A stretch of 64,000 nucleotides of DNA, from positions 27,124,931 to 27,188,930 of the forward strand of contig NC_090128.1 in the NCBI RefSeq assembly GCF_040581485.1, written 5' to 3'. Position 1 is the stretch's first letter; each line of letters opens with the position of its first letter. The notes beneath the pieces were generated by a model that made no database searches, had not been told where the DNA came from, and saw only the letters and a list, made by a program, of their open reading frames with translations. Made by a program: the position numbers and the translations under genes. This document shows, piece after piece, positions 41,801 through 55,635 of this stretch. Source of the DNA: Linepithema humile. Its lineage: Eukaryota > Arthropoda > Insecta > Hymenoptera > Formicidae.

Positions 41801-42754
41801 AAATGTCGTGGATCCCCCGTCCCTTACGATACCGCCGTGACGCAATGCGCTATAAATGCGAACATACATCATACTTTGTTGGAACTTTATTGCGCCGCGC
41901 GGACGAACCGCGGTAACGCCTCTCGAAAATGCGTGCGCGCCTCAGAGACCGGGATAATGTATGCAAAGTAGACGGTATCGTTTCTCCGATGGCCCTTAAC
42001 CCTGTCATTGGCCGCTTGATACTCGTCGAGGTGGATACGCGCGGGGACCGAGCGATCTCGCGTGTGCGCGGGAGAAGGGCTCTTTTCAGATATTAAATCT
42101 CGGAGAGATAAAGCGCTTTATGACCCTCATTAATGAGTATGCAGTTACGACGAGACGAGAGCCTGTAAAGTCAAGCGCGCGTGCACAACAACCGCACCTA
42201 AAAAAAAAAAAAACGGAAAGCAAAAACACACCGTGAATTTATTACGACCGGCGTAAAAATTATACGCGTACACGTTCTTCGCGCTCCGTTTCTCGGCGTC
42301 CGCGCGCTATCGACGTCATTTTTCGCCATTCCCGAGGACGCAATACGCGATCGACACAACGGCGCAATAAATACACCGCAGGTTTATCTCGCGCGCCAAG
42401 ATATCCCGTTCCCGGCACCGGCGCGACAGTGCGGTCGGCAGCGGCAGTCCTCACAAGGCAGCTGTGTTCACGTATGAAACAATTAGATCGGTCCAGAAGA
42501 TACGGTAACGTCGAGGCGGGCCCCATTCCCCCTTCCGCGCTCAGGTACCGGCCTCGGACCGTAACTTCCACCCGCACGACAGGCAGCCGTACACGAGAGC
42601 GTAAACCGGCTATCGCGCAGATCCATCTCGGTTAGCTGGTTATTTAGCCGTTTATGATCCGGCCGTGATGCACGCCGACACGGCTATAGAGGAGGCGCAT
42701 ATAAATTCAAACCTCTGCTTTAACCTCGGCGACGCCACGTTTCGTTTGTTGCAG
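38868..42754 (+). other. Ddr: Ddr intron 1 (3887 bp)
   Basis: GTAAGT to TTGCAG. Mostly GC-rich with many CG dinucleotides from 39.8 kb onward, and AT-richer at 39.2-39.5 kb. It contains the degenerate ~170-bp tandem array (40,020-40,670), a G14 run at 41101-41114 and AT islands with an ATTAAT core (e.g. CTCATTAATGAG near 42127) set in GC-rich DNA. No other gene seen. Confidence 0.85.
40020..40670. repeat. Degenerate ~170-bp tandem repeat in Ddr intron 1
   Basis: An AT anchor CTTCATTAATAATAATAGC in GC-rich DNA starts at 40061 and 40241, then as variants at 40408 and 40575 (spacings 180, 167, 167). Other units keep the same register: CATATATTAGCG at 40201 and 40367 with a variant at 40529, GCGATATAT(AT)CGA before the anchors, and CGACTTTCC-like blocks at about 40141, 40322, 40469 and 40651. 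That makes about four diverged copies. Confidence 0.8.
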
Positions 42755-42860
42755 CCCAATGCATCGCGCCGCTCGGCATGGAGTCCCGGGCGATCCCGGA
42801 CGCGGATATCAACGCCAGTTCCAGCTTCGACACCGGAAACGTCGGTCCCCACCTGGCACG
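42755..42860 (+). CDS. Ddr: Ddr coding exon 2: start of discoidin domain
   Basis: Encodes the end of codon 35 to the first two bases of codon 70. The acceptor is TTTGTTGCAG|CC and the donor is CACG|GTAAGC. The translation reads QCIAPLGMESRAIPDADI and then NASSSFDTGNVGPHLA, the first part of the discoidin domain as in animal DDRs, where an AxSS motif precedes collagen-binding loop 1. Cys37 is the first domain cysteine, expected to pair with Cys193. Split codon CG|A (Arg70) joins exactly to exon 3. A Phe (F59) sits where human DDR2 has the collagen-contacting Trp52. The domain frame is not the longest open frame here, so an ORF-length gene finder would miss this exon. Confidence 0.93.
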
Positions 42861-43137
42861 GTAAGCGACAGTTTTTCATCCGGATAGTCCTCCCGACCGC
42901 CATCGATCACTCGTATCTACCGGCGCCTTCTGTTGCGCTCAATGCACCCGCGATCGGGTCGCTGCGCGACGCGACCGATATCGCGGGGTGTGCGTAAGCG
43001 CGCGCAAAAACTCATCCCGACCGCGTCTTTCACGCGCTACGTAAATTACGCTTCAAGCTGAGTATTTGTAAAGACGGCAAAAAATTTTGCTTTCGTCTTA
43101 TAATTTGTATTGTTACAAAGTAATAAGTTGAAACACT

Positions 43138-43156
43138 ACTCTCTCTCTCTCTCTCT
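43138..43156. repeat. (CT)n microsatellite
   Basis: About 19 bp of CT in Ddr intron 2. Confidence 0.9.
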
Positions 43157-46100
43157 TACTTTTAGAAATAATTTAAAAAAATATATATACAGAGATTTTA
43201 CGTCGACCGGGTAAATCCTTCGCTTCGTGAAAGGGTTAATTGTAACGCCTCCGCGCTGTGCGCGCGCATGAATACTAAAAGCTCGCGGAACGCCCGGTTG
43301 CTCGTTAATACGTAAAATCCAGAATATCAGGTTTGTAAATCTATGGCGAAAGACATTATTACGCGCCAACAAAGAGAGCAAGGTGATCGCGAACGTAATT
43401 ATTTCTAATCTAACGGGGCGTAGCTTTAGTCCTGTTTATACGCGAAGATCTAGTTAACGGAGATTAGTCGACATCTCTCGCCGTCGCGCAGCAACAGAAA
43501 CAAAAAAAAAAGTCTGCGACACGGTGGGCGCACGAGAAAGCTTATGATGCCTAATTATAAATTAACGCCTATCTCTACCGCGAGAATAAATTCTCGGAGC
43601 AGCAACGTATAATTAAGTAATCCACGTATCTTTTCGATAGCTATCGTTTCTCGTTTGGCACTTGCTCGTGCAAAATGAATATTTATAGAGCTGTTAAATC
43701 GTTTCTCCCTGAACGCCGGTTTGTTCTTCGGTTTAAAAACGAATTTATTTTTAATCGCGACTGACGAAAATTATTCAACGCGAATTTATGGCCGACCGGG
43801 GATTTACATACTGCCATACGTGCGTTCTGTTTTGCGTTAATAATTCCCGCGTCATTATTCGATACGTCCCATAACCGTGCTGTTTTACGCGCACAATTAT
43901 TTACAACAATGACAAACATTGATAGTTGAAAGAGCCTTAAAAACTTGCGCTACATTTCGCTACGAATTAATAATCCAATGCGAGTTTAATTGCGAATATA
44001 CGTTTAACGTAAGCTTTTTGCTTTATAGCGAATTAATAAATGATTAAGTACGACGGCAGAATTAATTCCATTCCAAATTAATTTCCGCCTGCATTATCTC
44101 TACATTTTGTCCGCTGTTTCGCTTCATTCATACCCCTTCTATCTCGCAAACATTTGCAAAATGGCTGCAGCGCAAAACAGAAATCGCCTTCAGCGTGCCA
44201 CACGCAGAAGCCTCTCCCGCGTCCTCTAACGCAATTATCACAAAAGGACCTTTGACGTATCATACCTGGACTAAAAAGAGTATTACACCTAGCTAGTGGC
44301 GAAAGGGTTGGCCGTGTAACGCCTCTGGTAGCCGCCGATGCAACGCATGAATACGAGATGCAACTGGCAGAGTACGTGCGCCGACCATCTCCTCGCCCTC
44401 CCCCCCCCCCCCCTCCCGACCTTGCGCCCCCGACCTCTTCCCCTCTCTCTGTTTTACGCTCACGCCCGTTCTATTTCTCCCTCTTGCGCGCCCGCGTTTA
44501 GATATTAATGCGCGGGGCCCCGGTATTCGCCGGCGGTTTGCAGTGCAGCGGCGATTTATACGAATATTCCATCCCACGGGACGTATCCCAGCCCAGCAGG
44601 CCGCGGTTGCAGAACCGAACGGGTGCGCGCGGTATCAACCAGACCGGGGGTATACACGGAGCGTTAGTCGACGGCCCCGCGGGCTCTCCGATATTAATAC
44701 ATTCCATTACCGCAGACAATGACCGGCTGAATGGGCCTCCGAGTCTTGATGAGCTCCGCTGCGCCCCCGCATCGTGCGCGCGCGCACGCGAGCACTCGGT
44801 ATCCTCCACCAGCCGCGCACGTCACCATCTAATTTAATACAGGCCGGCCTCGGGCGCGCGAGATGCTGCGGACGTTTACAGCCGCGATGCGCCTCTCTCC
44901 CTTTGTGTTGGCCGACAAAAAAAAAAGGAGAAGAGGGAATTGCCCCGCCATTTTCTTCGGAATTCAACGAGATGATAGGCCGACGAATATTTCGCCCCAA
45001 TGCGAATCGCCGCGGTTACGCCGCATTTTTCTACCTCGCTCACCGCGGGCGTCGAGAGAACGTGCGTTCAAAAAGGAAAAAGAAGAAAGGGGGGGAAAAA
45101 AAAGGAAAACGTAAAGTCGGGTTCCGCGCGCTTTCCCGGACTCTCGTTATACTGAAAACGTCCGCCGTCGTGAATTAAAACAACGCACCTGGAGATGCAC
45201 GGTGTTACACGAGAAAAATCCCTCGGAATAAAAACATCCGGAATATAAGATACATAAGTGGTTCGTAATTTAAACCGTTACATAAAGCTTGACATGAAAC
45301 TCTCTCTCTCTCTCATGCAGAAAAATATTAGAGGACATGATTCACTGCTCAATATACTCATTTCCGTATTTCTGGAAAATTTCTTTCGCAAGTCATTTGT
45401 CGAGAGAGTTTTTCGTATATAAAGAAAAATTCTTTTTCCTTTGAATACAATAAAGCTTCTTTAATTTAAATTGGAATAAAAAAACTCGAGTTATAACCGC
45501 GTAAACCGCGATAAATCATCCGTGAATAGAAGAATAAACAGACGCGTATCGCGAGAACTAACGGAGCGCGTCTTTTCCAATTATCGAGTGAAAAATTTTT
45601 GACGTACAATCGGCGCGAATAAAGAAAAAGGGGAGAATACCGCGTTGTATCTCGTACCACACGTTCGTTTCGAGAATCGCACAGCTGCAAGTTCTTTCGC
45701 ACGTTTCCGCCGTACCTTTCCCTCGCGTTTCCGTTCAACGGCATTTCCAGAATGGGTGCAATTAAGACGCCAGCAAGAACATAGAGCGGGCGAGATACCG
45801 GGAGAAATTGCACAGGGGTTGAGAAATCACAGGACGACTTTCGCCGCGTAATTTTGTACGGTACGAAAATAGGCGCGCATTTTAATTTATTTGCCAGGCG
45901 AACTGTAATTACGTGCTAATTACATCGATGCATACAATTAAGCTCACGAGTTTATTTTCAACGTGAAAGCGGAATATTTAGTTAATATTGTTTACGTGAC
46001 GTTGTAAATGTGCACCGTTAATATTGCCGTAGCTTTCAATTGGTAAGCAATGGTTATTTCCATACAAGCACTTTCACGCACACGTTCGAACGCGGCTGGA

Positions 46101-46640
46101 AATATGATACGAACCATTTTCCTAAATAGAAAAACGGCAGGAAACTGCGCGATACGAAATATTCACTGCAGAAAGAACGTACTGGCGTTGAGTTGAGCGA
46201 ATTTTTACGAACTCGTAATAGCTCTTACTTAGAGTCATTACTTGATACGCTGTAATTTAGAAAAGCGCGAATAACACGACGGTTAAAAGAGACAGGTTCG
46301 CCGCTTATAATCACGGCCGATCACATTTGCGCGTCAAACGATGGTAAAGTGGATTCTACTTTCGATCTTATTCCTTCTCAACACCGAGTCGAGACTTCAG
46401 AGAACGATTGGAACAGAGACGCCTCGAGTATGGCGGACGAAAATAGCCTCCGATCTGACTGATGTTTCGCAAACGTTCCGGTGAAATCATTTCTGGTATT
46501 TATCTATTATATTTCCCTTTCAAAATCTGCGCTCAAAAGATCTTGATGGAGAACCATTCGCAATTATAAAACAAGTTGCTGTAGATAAATGAAAAATCTA
46601 GAAATAATTCACAAAGTAGCAATCTATTTTTCATTATTCG

Positions 46641-46879
46641 TCTAGTTAAATTGCGCTAATTGATGATTTAGATATTCAAGATGTAAAAAACATTATTCTG
46701 CGCATAAACAAACAGCATTAATTAGCACTCTAAATGCATATTAAATAACATTCTCGATTTAGTCTATTTAATTGACGATTTGAATATTGAAAGCGCCAAA
46801 TAGGGCATCATTGTACACGTAGACAAACGGCATTGATTAGCACTCTAAATGCACATTGCACGACATCCTCGATTTAGTA
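46641..46879. repeat. ~120-bp tandem duplication in Ddr intron 2
   Basis: Copies 46641-46762 and 46763-46879 share TTAGCACTCTAAATGCA, AACAAAC(A/G)GCATT and CTCGATTTAGT in register, with diverged 5' parts. Confidence 0.7.
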
Positions 46880-49763
46880 TAAAATTAACTGGGTAATTTT
46901 TCTTATAAAAACTATAATAGAACGCGCGATTTGAATAGCCCCGGTTTTAGGGTCATTTAGTTCTGCAATGCTTGCGCTGCAGATGCATCTCGCAGCACGT
47001 AGAGATAACGATAACGAGCAGCAAGTGCCAATAAAGATTCGATTGGTAAGTGCCGGGGCCGTGTTTTCGATTTCACGACGGAGAAACACAACGATTCTTT
47101 AGGAAGATACTTTCGCCCGGCTGTGCAGTCTATCGCGATAACATTTATTGCGCGAGAGGCGCGGCTCGCTCATTTCACACCGTAGACAAAAAGATAGTCA
47201 GTCGTCGCGCGGGCTCATTGTCGCGCGGCATTTAGCCCGAGAACGTAAATATATATTTTACGTTGCCAACAAAGGAGGCCGTCCCCGTCTTAGCGACAGA
47301 AGCTCTTTGCTATTTATTCGTCCATGGAGAACTAGTTCGAGAACTCCTTTAGTATTCGTTTAATTCGCAAAGCCGGAGACCGTTTTATAAAAGCGGAATT
47401 TTTGAAACGGGTTTAACGAGCAGAAATCGAGAAGATATGATTAAGAAATGAACGTCAAGCAGCATGCGTCTAAAGAATAATTTCGTTTCAGTCGACGAAC
47501 CGATATTCTCTGTCCAATCTGAATATCTAATTGCCTGCGATATCTATCTGTAATTGAATCAGACTTAAATAATTCGACGTAATTAATCGGTTAACGTAAA
47601 AAACAATTGTCTATTCCAATTATGGCACAGATCCAACATCGCTGTATATTAGATTGAAAAATAACTTCTCTCCGTAACGATAACGCGCGATAAAAATTCC
47701 GCCACGTGACAGATTCAATTTTCTCGTGACCGACAACGTCGTCATCGAAACGGTAATAACGGACTTTTTTTTTCCCCATCACAAAATTAAATTCTGATCG
47801 CGGCTGATGGTGCTTCTGTCGTACGAAATCGCGCGCGAATCTTTTTCCATCGATCGCCGCGCTGCTCCGCCACTCTCCGGCGGCGCGACTGGAGAGATGT
47901 CCGTCAATCTATCCGATCGATGGTTTGCATAATGCAGACGCGTTAACGCGCGCAGATAGCGAGCAGTCTCGCTGTCACGTGCCCGTTAATTCCGGCGGAT
48001 GCAGAATCGGCCACGGGGCGCTTGACGCGATGGAAAATTTAAGTTCGCCGTACCATCCTCCTCTCGCCACGCTCGATTTAATGCCGTCCGTGTCAGTCGT
48101 GCGGAGCGGACGACACGGGGTTTTCGGTGGTTCAGCGCCATGTTCCACCGCCGAGGAAACGATTATACCGAATCGTCTTTTTGGAGAACGCGCAGGGAGA
48201 CCACACACTTCGATCCTCGTCCGCCGCAAACACTCTCGGAAAGTTATTATAAATAGAATCGAGCCGGTTTCGGTTACCGCCGCGGATTTTTGAGGATGTA
48301 AAAAAAAAAGAACATGGTACGCGCGAGGCGAGATATTGTCTTCGCAGAAGTGAATTCGCGTTTGCATACATTTACATTTAATTTAGAGCGAAACTTTGTT
48401 ATTTGAATGATATTTCAATTAGACGATAAAGTTTCTAGCAAAACGGGATCGACATATTTCTTTCGAACTAAATCCTTATAATTTTTTCATGATGCATTAA
48501 AATCTTACTAAAGAATATTGTTTGAGAATGTAAAATAGCAGTTTGTTTGCAATCGCTTTGAACGCTTTTACATACCACAAATTTATTTGTTTTCCTTTGT
48601 GACACACATTGCTATCAGCAAGTGCTATCAACCATGCTACATTTATCATTTTTGAACATATTCGCTTTAACATTCCTGTCGGGCTCACGCCGTCCGATTT
48701 CAATCCGATCAAATCGCTATTGTCAATACAGTGCAAATGCGGAAATTAAAATTCGCCACCGGCAGTATTTTAAATAAATAATATCGATCGGTATTTGTTA
48801 CAAACAAAAAATAATTTCCCTTTATTAGTTTATCGGGAATATCCATTACAAAAATCTCGCAATGCACAACCGAGTCTCCCGAAATCACGTTAGTATCTGT
48901 TTGTGACAGTAGCTTCTTTGGATTATTCAAAGTTAATTATTTTCCAGCGACAATTTTGTTGCAAATTTCATGATTTACAAGCAAATAAAAACATCTCCAA
49001 ATACTTGTTACGGTCAACAATGTATAAAGTGAAATACATTGACATTCATGTATTCTCATCTTATTTTCTCAGAACGATAGAAAGCCTGGCTACACCGCTC
49101 GCTTGTATAAAACCTCCGCCTTGTCATTTCTACTCCACCTTCGACTAACCAGCTCGTGCGAGCCGGTTGTTAACGATAAAGAGACGCTTCCACCACGCAG
49201 GTTGTAAATCTCGCGAAAGCAGCCAGAGGTATTATAACGACGAGGCAAGCGCGCCACCATTGAGAAATGCAGTCGCGTTATCATGCTCGACTAATGACGA
49301 ACGTAAGGTGTGATTATTAGCACCTCGTGGAACAACCGTGACGCGATTTCTCAACGACGCAAACACCGTGAACAACTTTATTCATATTCCCCATTATCGA
49401 GGAAAATTATTATAATCATTACGTGCCGTAATAATGCGGTTTATTGTGCCGTTTTCATCACAAGTAATGTATCTCATTTTATCGCGATAAACGTCTCGTA
49501 TGATTCGCGCAATGTCGCACGAATCGTTGCCTGTCTCGCCGATCTTTCCCAGTGCTATTTGCGCTGAGTCTGCGTGGCTATTTCACACAGCGATTCCTAA
49601 TCTGCAGAGTTTGAGAAGAATACACCCACCCGTATATAACTATACCTACCCGAAGCGTAATGCCGAAAAGGAGCACCACTCTTAGTCGAGCATTTAAACG
49701 GTCCACGCAATTAGGGAAGGCGCTTCGCGCTTCATGTTTTATTCATGCTGGCCCCGACACAGA

Positions 49764-49799
49764 GCTCTCTCTCTCTCTCTCTCTCTTTCGCTCTCTCTT
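49764..49799. repeat. (CT)n microsatellite
   Basis: About 36 bp of CT with a TTCG interruption in Ddr intron 2. Confidence 0.93.
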
Positions 49800-50853
49800 C
49801 CTCCTTGCCTTGCTTTCGACCCCTCGAAGATTAAAACCGAAGCACGAGGCGAGCACAGCTTGAACGTATAAATGGCTGCGTATTCCCGTCCGACCCATAT
49901 CACCTGCGCGAGATGATACGTGGTCACTCGGAATCTCCGATTTCCCGCCTATGTAAATTCGACAGTTATATCGGGCCGGACTTTGGAAATCTCAATAAGC
50001 TTTCGGATTTTCGATGATCGCAAGATTTGCAGAGTCGGAAAGTTCATTCTTGCATTTGTATTTGCGACTACATTTGTCACTTTTCTCGCGTCCTGCAGCA
50101 ATACTGAATGATATCTTTTTTAACTTTTAATTATAAATCTAATTATTTCACAGTGCTATAATAATATTTGCAATGTAGAAATATTATTTTCGTGATTTTC
50201 GCATATTTTACAAATGTTGTTCAATAATCACAAAAGCGCGCTTTCTTTCAAAGAGAAAGAATCGTTTTACTCTAAATTTTTTCCAAATCTTCCAAGCTTC
50301 ATTAAAATATAATTCCGATTCACATTGTGCGCGCAATCCATGTAGCCTCAGCGAAATAACATTCGAGCGAAAGCACGAAATTTCCGATTTCTCGTGCACG
50401 TAAACGCGATAATATCGGAATTCGGTGGGAGGACTTCGATAGCCAACCGCGCGTCGGTTGATCTTTAGATAGCGCGAGATGAACGGTGCTGGCGAGAAAC
50501 TAACTCGATACTTTCACATCTAATTAGATCGTTACTTTTATGAGCAGACGGTCGGCGAATGAGGCTTAAACGAGAGACCGAACTGAAAACATGCACGGCT
50601 ATTCAGTGGCACTCCAAATTAATGACCGAACAGAAAAAACATAAGAATTCCTTTACAATTTTGTGCGTCACATTTTAACAGATTTTATATTTCTCACAAC
50701 TTTAGATAAATATTGCTAAATATAAAATAACGATGGATATTTATATATATATTTAAGCATCTTGGCGTGCCTTTAAAGGTATAAAAATACCAAATATTAA
50801 TTCGATACTCGCTATTCTCTGTCCAATATTAAACCGATACTTGATGCTTATAG

Positions 50854-51085
50854 ACTGAAATCGGAGAACCTCGGCGGCGCCTGGTGTCCTAAGAACCAAA
50901 TCACCAAGGAAGCTCGAGAATGGTTGGAAATCGACCTTCATACGATCCACTTGATCACGGCCACCGCTACCCAAGGCCGTTTCGGAAACGGCGTGGGTGT
51001 TGAATACGCAGAGGCGTATCTACTGGAGTATTGGAGACCGCGACTAGGCAAATGGGTTCGATATAGGGACATCAAAGGAGAAGAG
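50854..51085 (+). CDS. Ddr: Ddr coding exon 3: core of discoidin domain
   Basis: Encodes the last base of codon 70 through Glu147, with acceptor GCTTATAG|A (weak polypyrimidine tract) and donor GAG|GTGAGC. The protein includes LKSENLGGAWCPKNQI, the amphipathic strand EWLEIDLHTIHLIT, TATQGRFGNGVGVEYAEAY and WRPRLGKWVRYRDIKGEE. These match the discoidin fold: Trp80-Cys81 of the conserved GAWCP motif, the IDLHT strand, the TQGR motif and the Tyr/Trp pattern on the next strands. Cys81 is expected to pair with Cys185 of exon 4. Reading through the donor adds only ten codons before a stop. The exon ends in phase 0. Confidence 0.96.
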
Positions 51086-54000
51086 GTGAGCGTCTTAATT
51101 AACAATTCTCTATCGTAATACTACATTACGAACGAAATAAAACGTTGCCGCAAAGTTGTTCAACGTTTTCTAACTGAATTGCTAAATCGAACTGAGTCTC
51201 CATTATCTATTTATTACTATAATTTTAGTTCATACGCAAAAAATTATATTAATGTAAATATATACGTATCCACTACGACTATAAAAATATATTCTTTATG
51301 ATAAATTACTTATCATATCGTTGCTCTGCTATCGCCCGATGCCTCCTTCTTGGCTTTCTCCTCCTCTTTTCAGTGGTCCTTCGAGACACTCATACACACA
51401 TTCGCGGCGCACGCATTGCTCGCGCGCGTACCCGAAACGCGAAAATCGCGCGACACTTTAAACGACACTCCCGGCATTAACGGCACTCCCGACGCACATT
51501 TTGTTATATTACAACGAATATATTTCGTAGCACCGATTAAACACACATAAAGTTTATCTATAAAATGCATTTACATTACAATGATATTTGATATTATAAT
51601 ACAATACTATAATTATGTAAGTTATATGTATATATTGCACCTTTAAAATTTTTTCACGTTTCTTATTTCTCAGCTATATCCTCTGCATACATTTTGTAAT
51701 TCGATATTTTACAATATTTATATAAGAATAAAAACGCAATCAATCCGACGATTTTTTTTTCCTCTTTTGATATTCTTATGTCGAATATCAAGGTGATACG
51801 TGATTGGAGAAACCAACTGGTCCTTTAGAACTGACAGAACGCCAGATCAATGCGGGCCAAAAACATTCGCTGCTATCGTGATTTATGACGTGACGCTGGC
51901 GCCGATTCGCGCATTCATCGGCGCCAGTTGATGCTGCAGCTGCCGCGGTTACAGCGCAACGGTCGAAATAGGCCCGGTTCTGGTCCATTGGACGTTGACC
52001 CGAAATAATCGTACCATCGCTCCTCTGACGAAGGTGTCGAGATCGTTACTCCGACGAGATAGAATAGGCAGCGCATTCTGTTTGGAACGTTAAGGGCAGC
52101 GCGCGTGTACAGGCGCGGGGTGAGGCGAGTCGAAGCACGGGTTCAAAGTGTTCGCTCGACAATCAAGAATCGATTGCGGGGCGCTGGATTATCCTTGCTC
52201 GAAACGTAAGCCGCTTATCGCGAATCCGTAAGCTAATTTCGTACCGTCGGTGCACCACTTTGTCGAAACCCCGACTCGTACTACCGGCATGCATCGAAGC
52301 CTTCCGGCTCGTCTTGAATCCGTTGCGAATCTCTCGACTAACAGCGAAGCCCATGTTGAAGTATTAGCGGGAGCAGCTGCGGTGAGCGGAATGAGTTCGT
52401 GATGGACGCCGTAAAGTTAGGATACCCGGCATTACTTGTTGTATGCATTAGCGGCGGTATATTCCGTTCATATCCGTTAGCGACGAACCGCGATCGATGC
52501 GTTACTAACATGTTTAGGGCATTTTCCAGATTGGATCTTCCATAAATAAACGTTCAAACTTTAACTACACAGGTGACGAGCTTTTTGACACGATGGGAGC
52601 GATTTATTTCGCCGAAAATAACGCTTCGGAGCGCAAGTTCTTTTTTTTCTCAAGTCAGAACTGTTTTCTTTTATCAGATAAATAACGATTTTTCGAAAAG
52701 AGCAAGTTGTAGGTAGTTTTTTTGAAAGGAACATCACGTACACCCGTTCAAGCGATCATCTAAGGTCGCTCGGTACGGTAAACTCTGTCCACATAATAGT
52801 GACTGCAAACATCAAATGGGCCCGATACCGTTTGCCTTTGAGAGAGCCGCACACGAGCATCGCCAGCGGCGACGAAACGCATTCCCGATGAACTCAACGT
52901 CGTCTACCGTCGTCGGCCAATGTTTATGGACCACGTCGCAATCGCTATTACGACACTTTAAGCCTCGTTCGCTGGCGCGTCCCCTCGGGCGCGATTCCTC
53001 GGCGACGCGACGCATCCCCCGTCCCCCTTCATTAATGCAGCGACGATCCCCATCTCACTTTACGACGCGAAGAAGAGAGGCGATACGCCTAAAAGACGAG
53101 AAGAAAAAGTTCGCCTAATCGCTAGGCAAATTGGCCATCCGATCGACCGTCTCTTCGGTTCGATTACACTCAGAAATCTGAGAACGATCATTTCGGTATT
53201 TTTCGCGGGACGCGCAACTTTGTCATCTTCTCCTCCCCCCTGTCAGCGAGCAAATACGTGTCGCGCGATTATCTCTATCTAGAAATTTACGATCAACCCA
53301 CTTAATCTTCTGCCTCGAAGGCGACCCTTCTGGAAATACGCTCAATTACCTAGCAATTAAAATTTTACGAATATATTTAATCCTACATAATTAATGAACT
53401 TAAAATATCAACATTGAATAATGTTTCATTATAAAACTTTTAAAATTACTTTGACTGTTTTTATTATACAAATTGTTCCCAATCAAATCGTAGTCTGAAG
53501 CATATCTAAATCGGTTTGGTCTGCGTTAAATTACATAGATTAATATATTTTTTTGTCTTGTTTCACTTTTGAAATAATCCTTTTTATATATATTTTTTAA
53601 TAATTTTTGTACGAGGCAAATTGATGGCGTTTTATATATACAATATAACATGTATTACATCTTAATTTAATTACGTTGAAAATGTGTCACGAAGAGAAAA
53701 ACATTCGACAACATAGATTTAAGTGCATGATTAATGGCAATCCAATTGGACAAGTGCCAAGTGACGCGGAGATAAAATTTTATATATGTCAAGATACAGT
53801 GTCTCGATGTATGACGTGCACAACCCGGCTCATCACTATTCATTGCCTTATTATCAATTCGGTATACTTAATTCTTTTGAGACGCGTTTACGCGCGAGAA
53901 CTCGCTCATGCGTAAAATACCGCGACGCGGTCGGCAATCGGTAGAAAAAGGCAATGCTGGTGGAACATCTCAGCATCGTATCAACTTGTCTCTCGCGAGA

Positions 54001-55618
54001 AACCGGCAATCCGCTATCGATCGGACGTGTCTCTATATCTGACGTCCGATTACTATCTTGTTAATATTGATAGCCAGCTTGCGCCGGCGCTAATGCGCCA
54101 CAGGATTGCATCTTCGTTGCACATGCCGAAGACGATGTCTATCGTCATCGGCACTCAACCGCGTAATTTCATGCAAACGCTATGTAGCCCTTGCGATCCT
54201 ATGATTATTCACTTTATCACTAAACAAGGTTTCATTACTAACCTCGTTTCATTTTTCCTTATTATAGATGCAATCCAGTGATGATTAAGAATTGATTTGA
54301 CTTACCGCATCTGAAACAAGCAACAGAAATAATCCATGAAGACAGATCGATTTAAAACATTTGTATAAATATCATAAATATTTTTGCGACATTATTCTAA
54401 TCTAAACTCTTATTCAAATTAACATAGATGTTGATTAACAAAATTCTTAAGAAAATCAAGGAAATAAGTTTCTTCTGAACGATAAACAAAAAGCAACCAT
54501 GTAGAGAAATCCGATTAATTATTGTACGAGAAAATGAGATTAACTTGGCAGACGCTTGCAGAAGGAAGCGAAATTTTTGCTTCCACAGCAAATATACTCG
54601 AGGCAGCAAATATTCTCTTTCTTGAGTCCTGCGCTGCGGGAAGTTTTTTCAGAGCTTCTCGCGGAGATATACGGGGACGAAAGAGGAAGAGCATTTTGCG
54701 AAGACTCGTGCGCCAAGCCGAGCGATAAGAAACTACGAGGTCTTTAGCAGTTTTCAGGACAAGAGAGGCGCGTTAACGTATTCCGACGTGTGCACTTGTA
54801 CGTCTGTAAGGTGCATCGTGGCGCGCACATGTACAATGGCGTAAAATGACGCGAATAGAACCGCATAATACTAATAATAATTGTCACGAAGAAGGGAGCG
54901 AAAGACGGAGGCACTCCAGCTTCAAAAGGCCGCCAGAGGTAATTAAAGCTCGAGGCGCGACCTTTCTCTCGCTCTTTCTTCTTCTCTTTCTCCCGCTTCC
55001 GTCTTTCGCCCATTCGCGCGTGCGTCCCATTGCTAAGAAAGAGAAAACATCTTCTAACTCCTTCCACCGGCTGCAACGCTCGTCTCAATAATAAATACCC
55101 CACGTCAAAAACCGACCCCGCTTCTCATTAGCCTACGCGGCACGGCGTGCTTCCATCGACCGAGCTCCATCGACGGACGGGAGATTAAATAGATTTTCTT
55201 AGAATCTCCGGCGCAGTAAATTCGCCCAAGTGCAGTTTGCGCCAGTCTGCAGCCTACGAACTGCAGCCAGGAAATGGTACGTCTCGCATAGAGAAGTTTT
55301 CGCGAAACTGTGATATTTCTCTTCCTGCTCTTGCTGAAACGTTATACATATCACCGCAATGTCGCAATTAAAGAGTCTCTTTGAGAAAATCCGAAATTCT
55401 ATTTTTCATGGCATACAAAGTTCACATAAAAACTTTGTAAAGTTTTATAACGGTAATCTATTTCGACAAATTTTTGAAAACTGTCCATTATAAATATAAA
55501 TACATTTACATTACAGTGATATCCGAAGCAATACTATAGTTATAATATAATATATGTATTTTATAACATAAATATTTTTTTAACAATTGTCTTTCCTTGT
55601 TTTGTATAAAAACTTTTT

Positions 55619-55635
55619 CGTGTGTGTGTGTGTGA
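55619..55635. repeat. (GT)n microsatellite
   Basis: About 17 bp of GT in Ddr intron 3. Confidence 0.9.

Larger units (their letters stand above)
42861..50853 (+). other. Ddr: Ddr intron 2 (7993 bp)
   Basis: GTAAGC to TTATAG. GC-rich patches at 44.3-45.2 and 47.8-48.3 kb alternate with AT-rich DNA. It contains CT microsatellites (43138-43156, 49764-49799), a C14 run (44400-44413) and a ~120-bp tandem duplication (46641-46879). Open frames here are short or open on both strands, and I see no gene. Confidence 0.85.
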
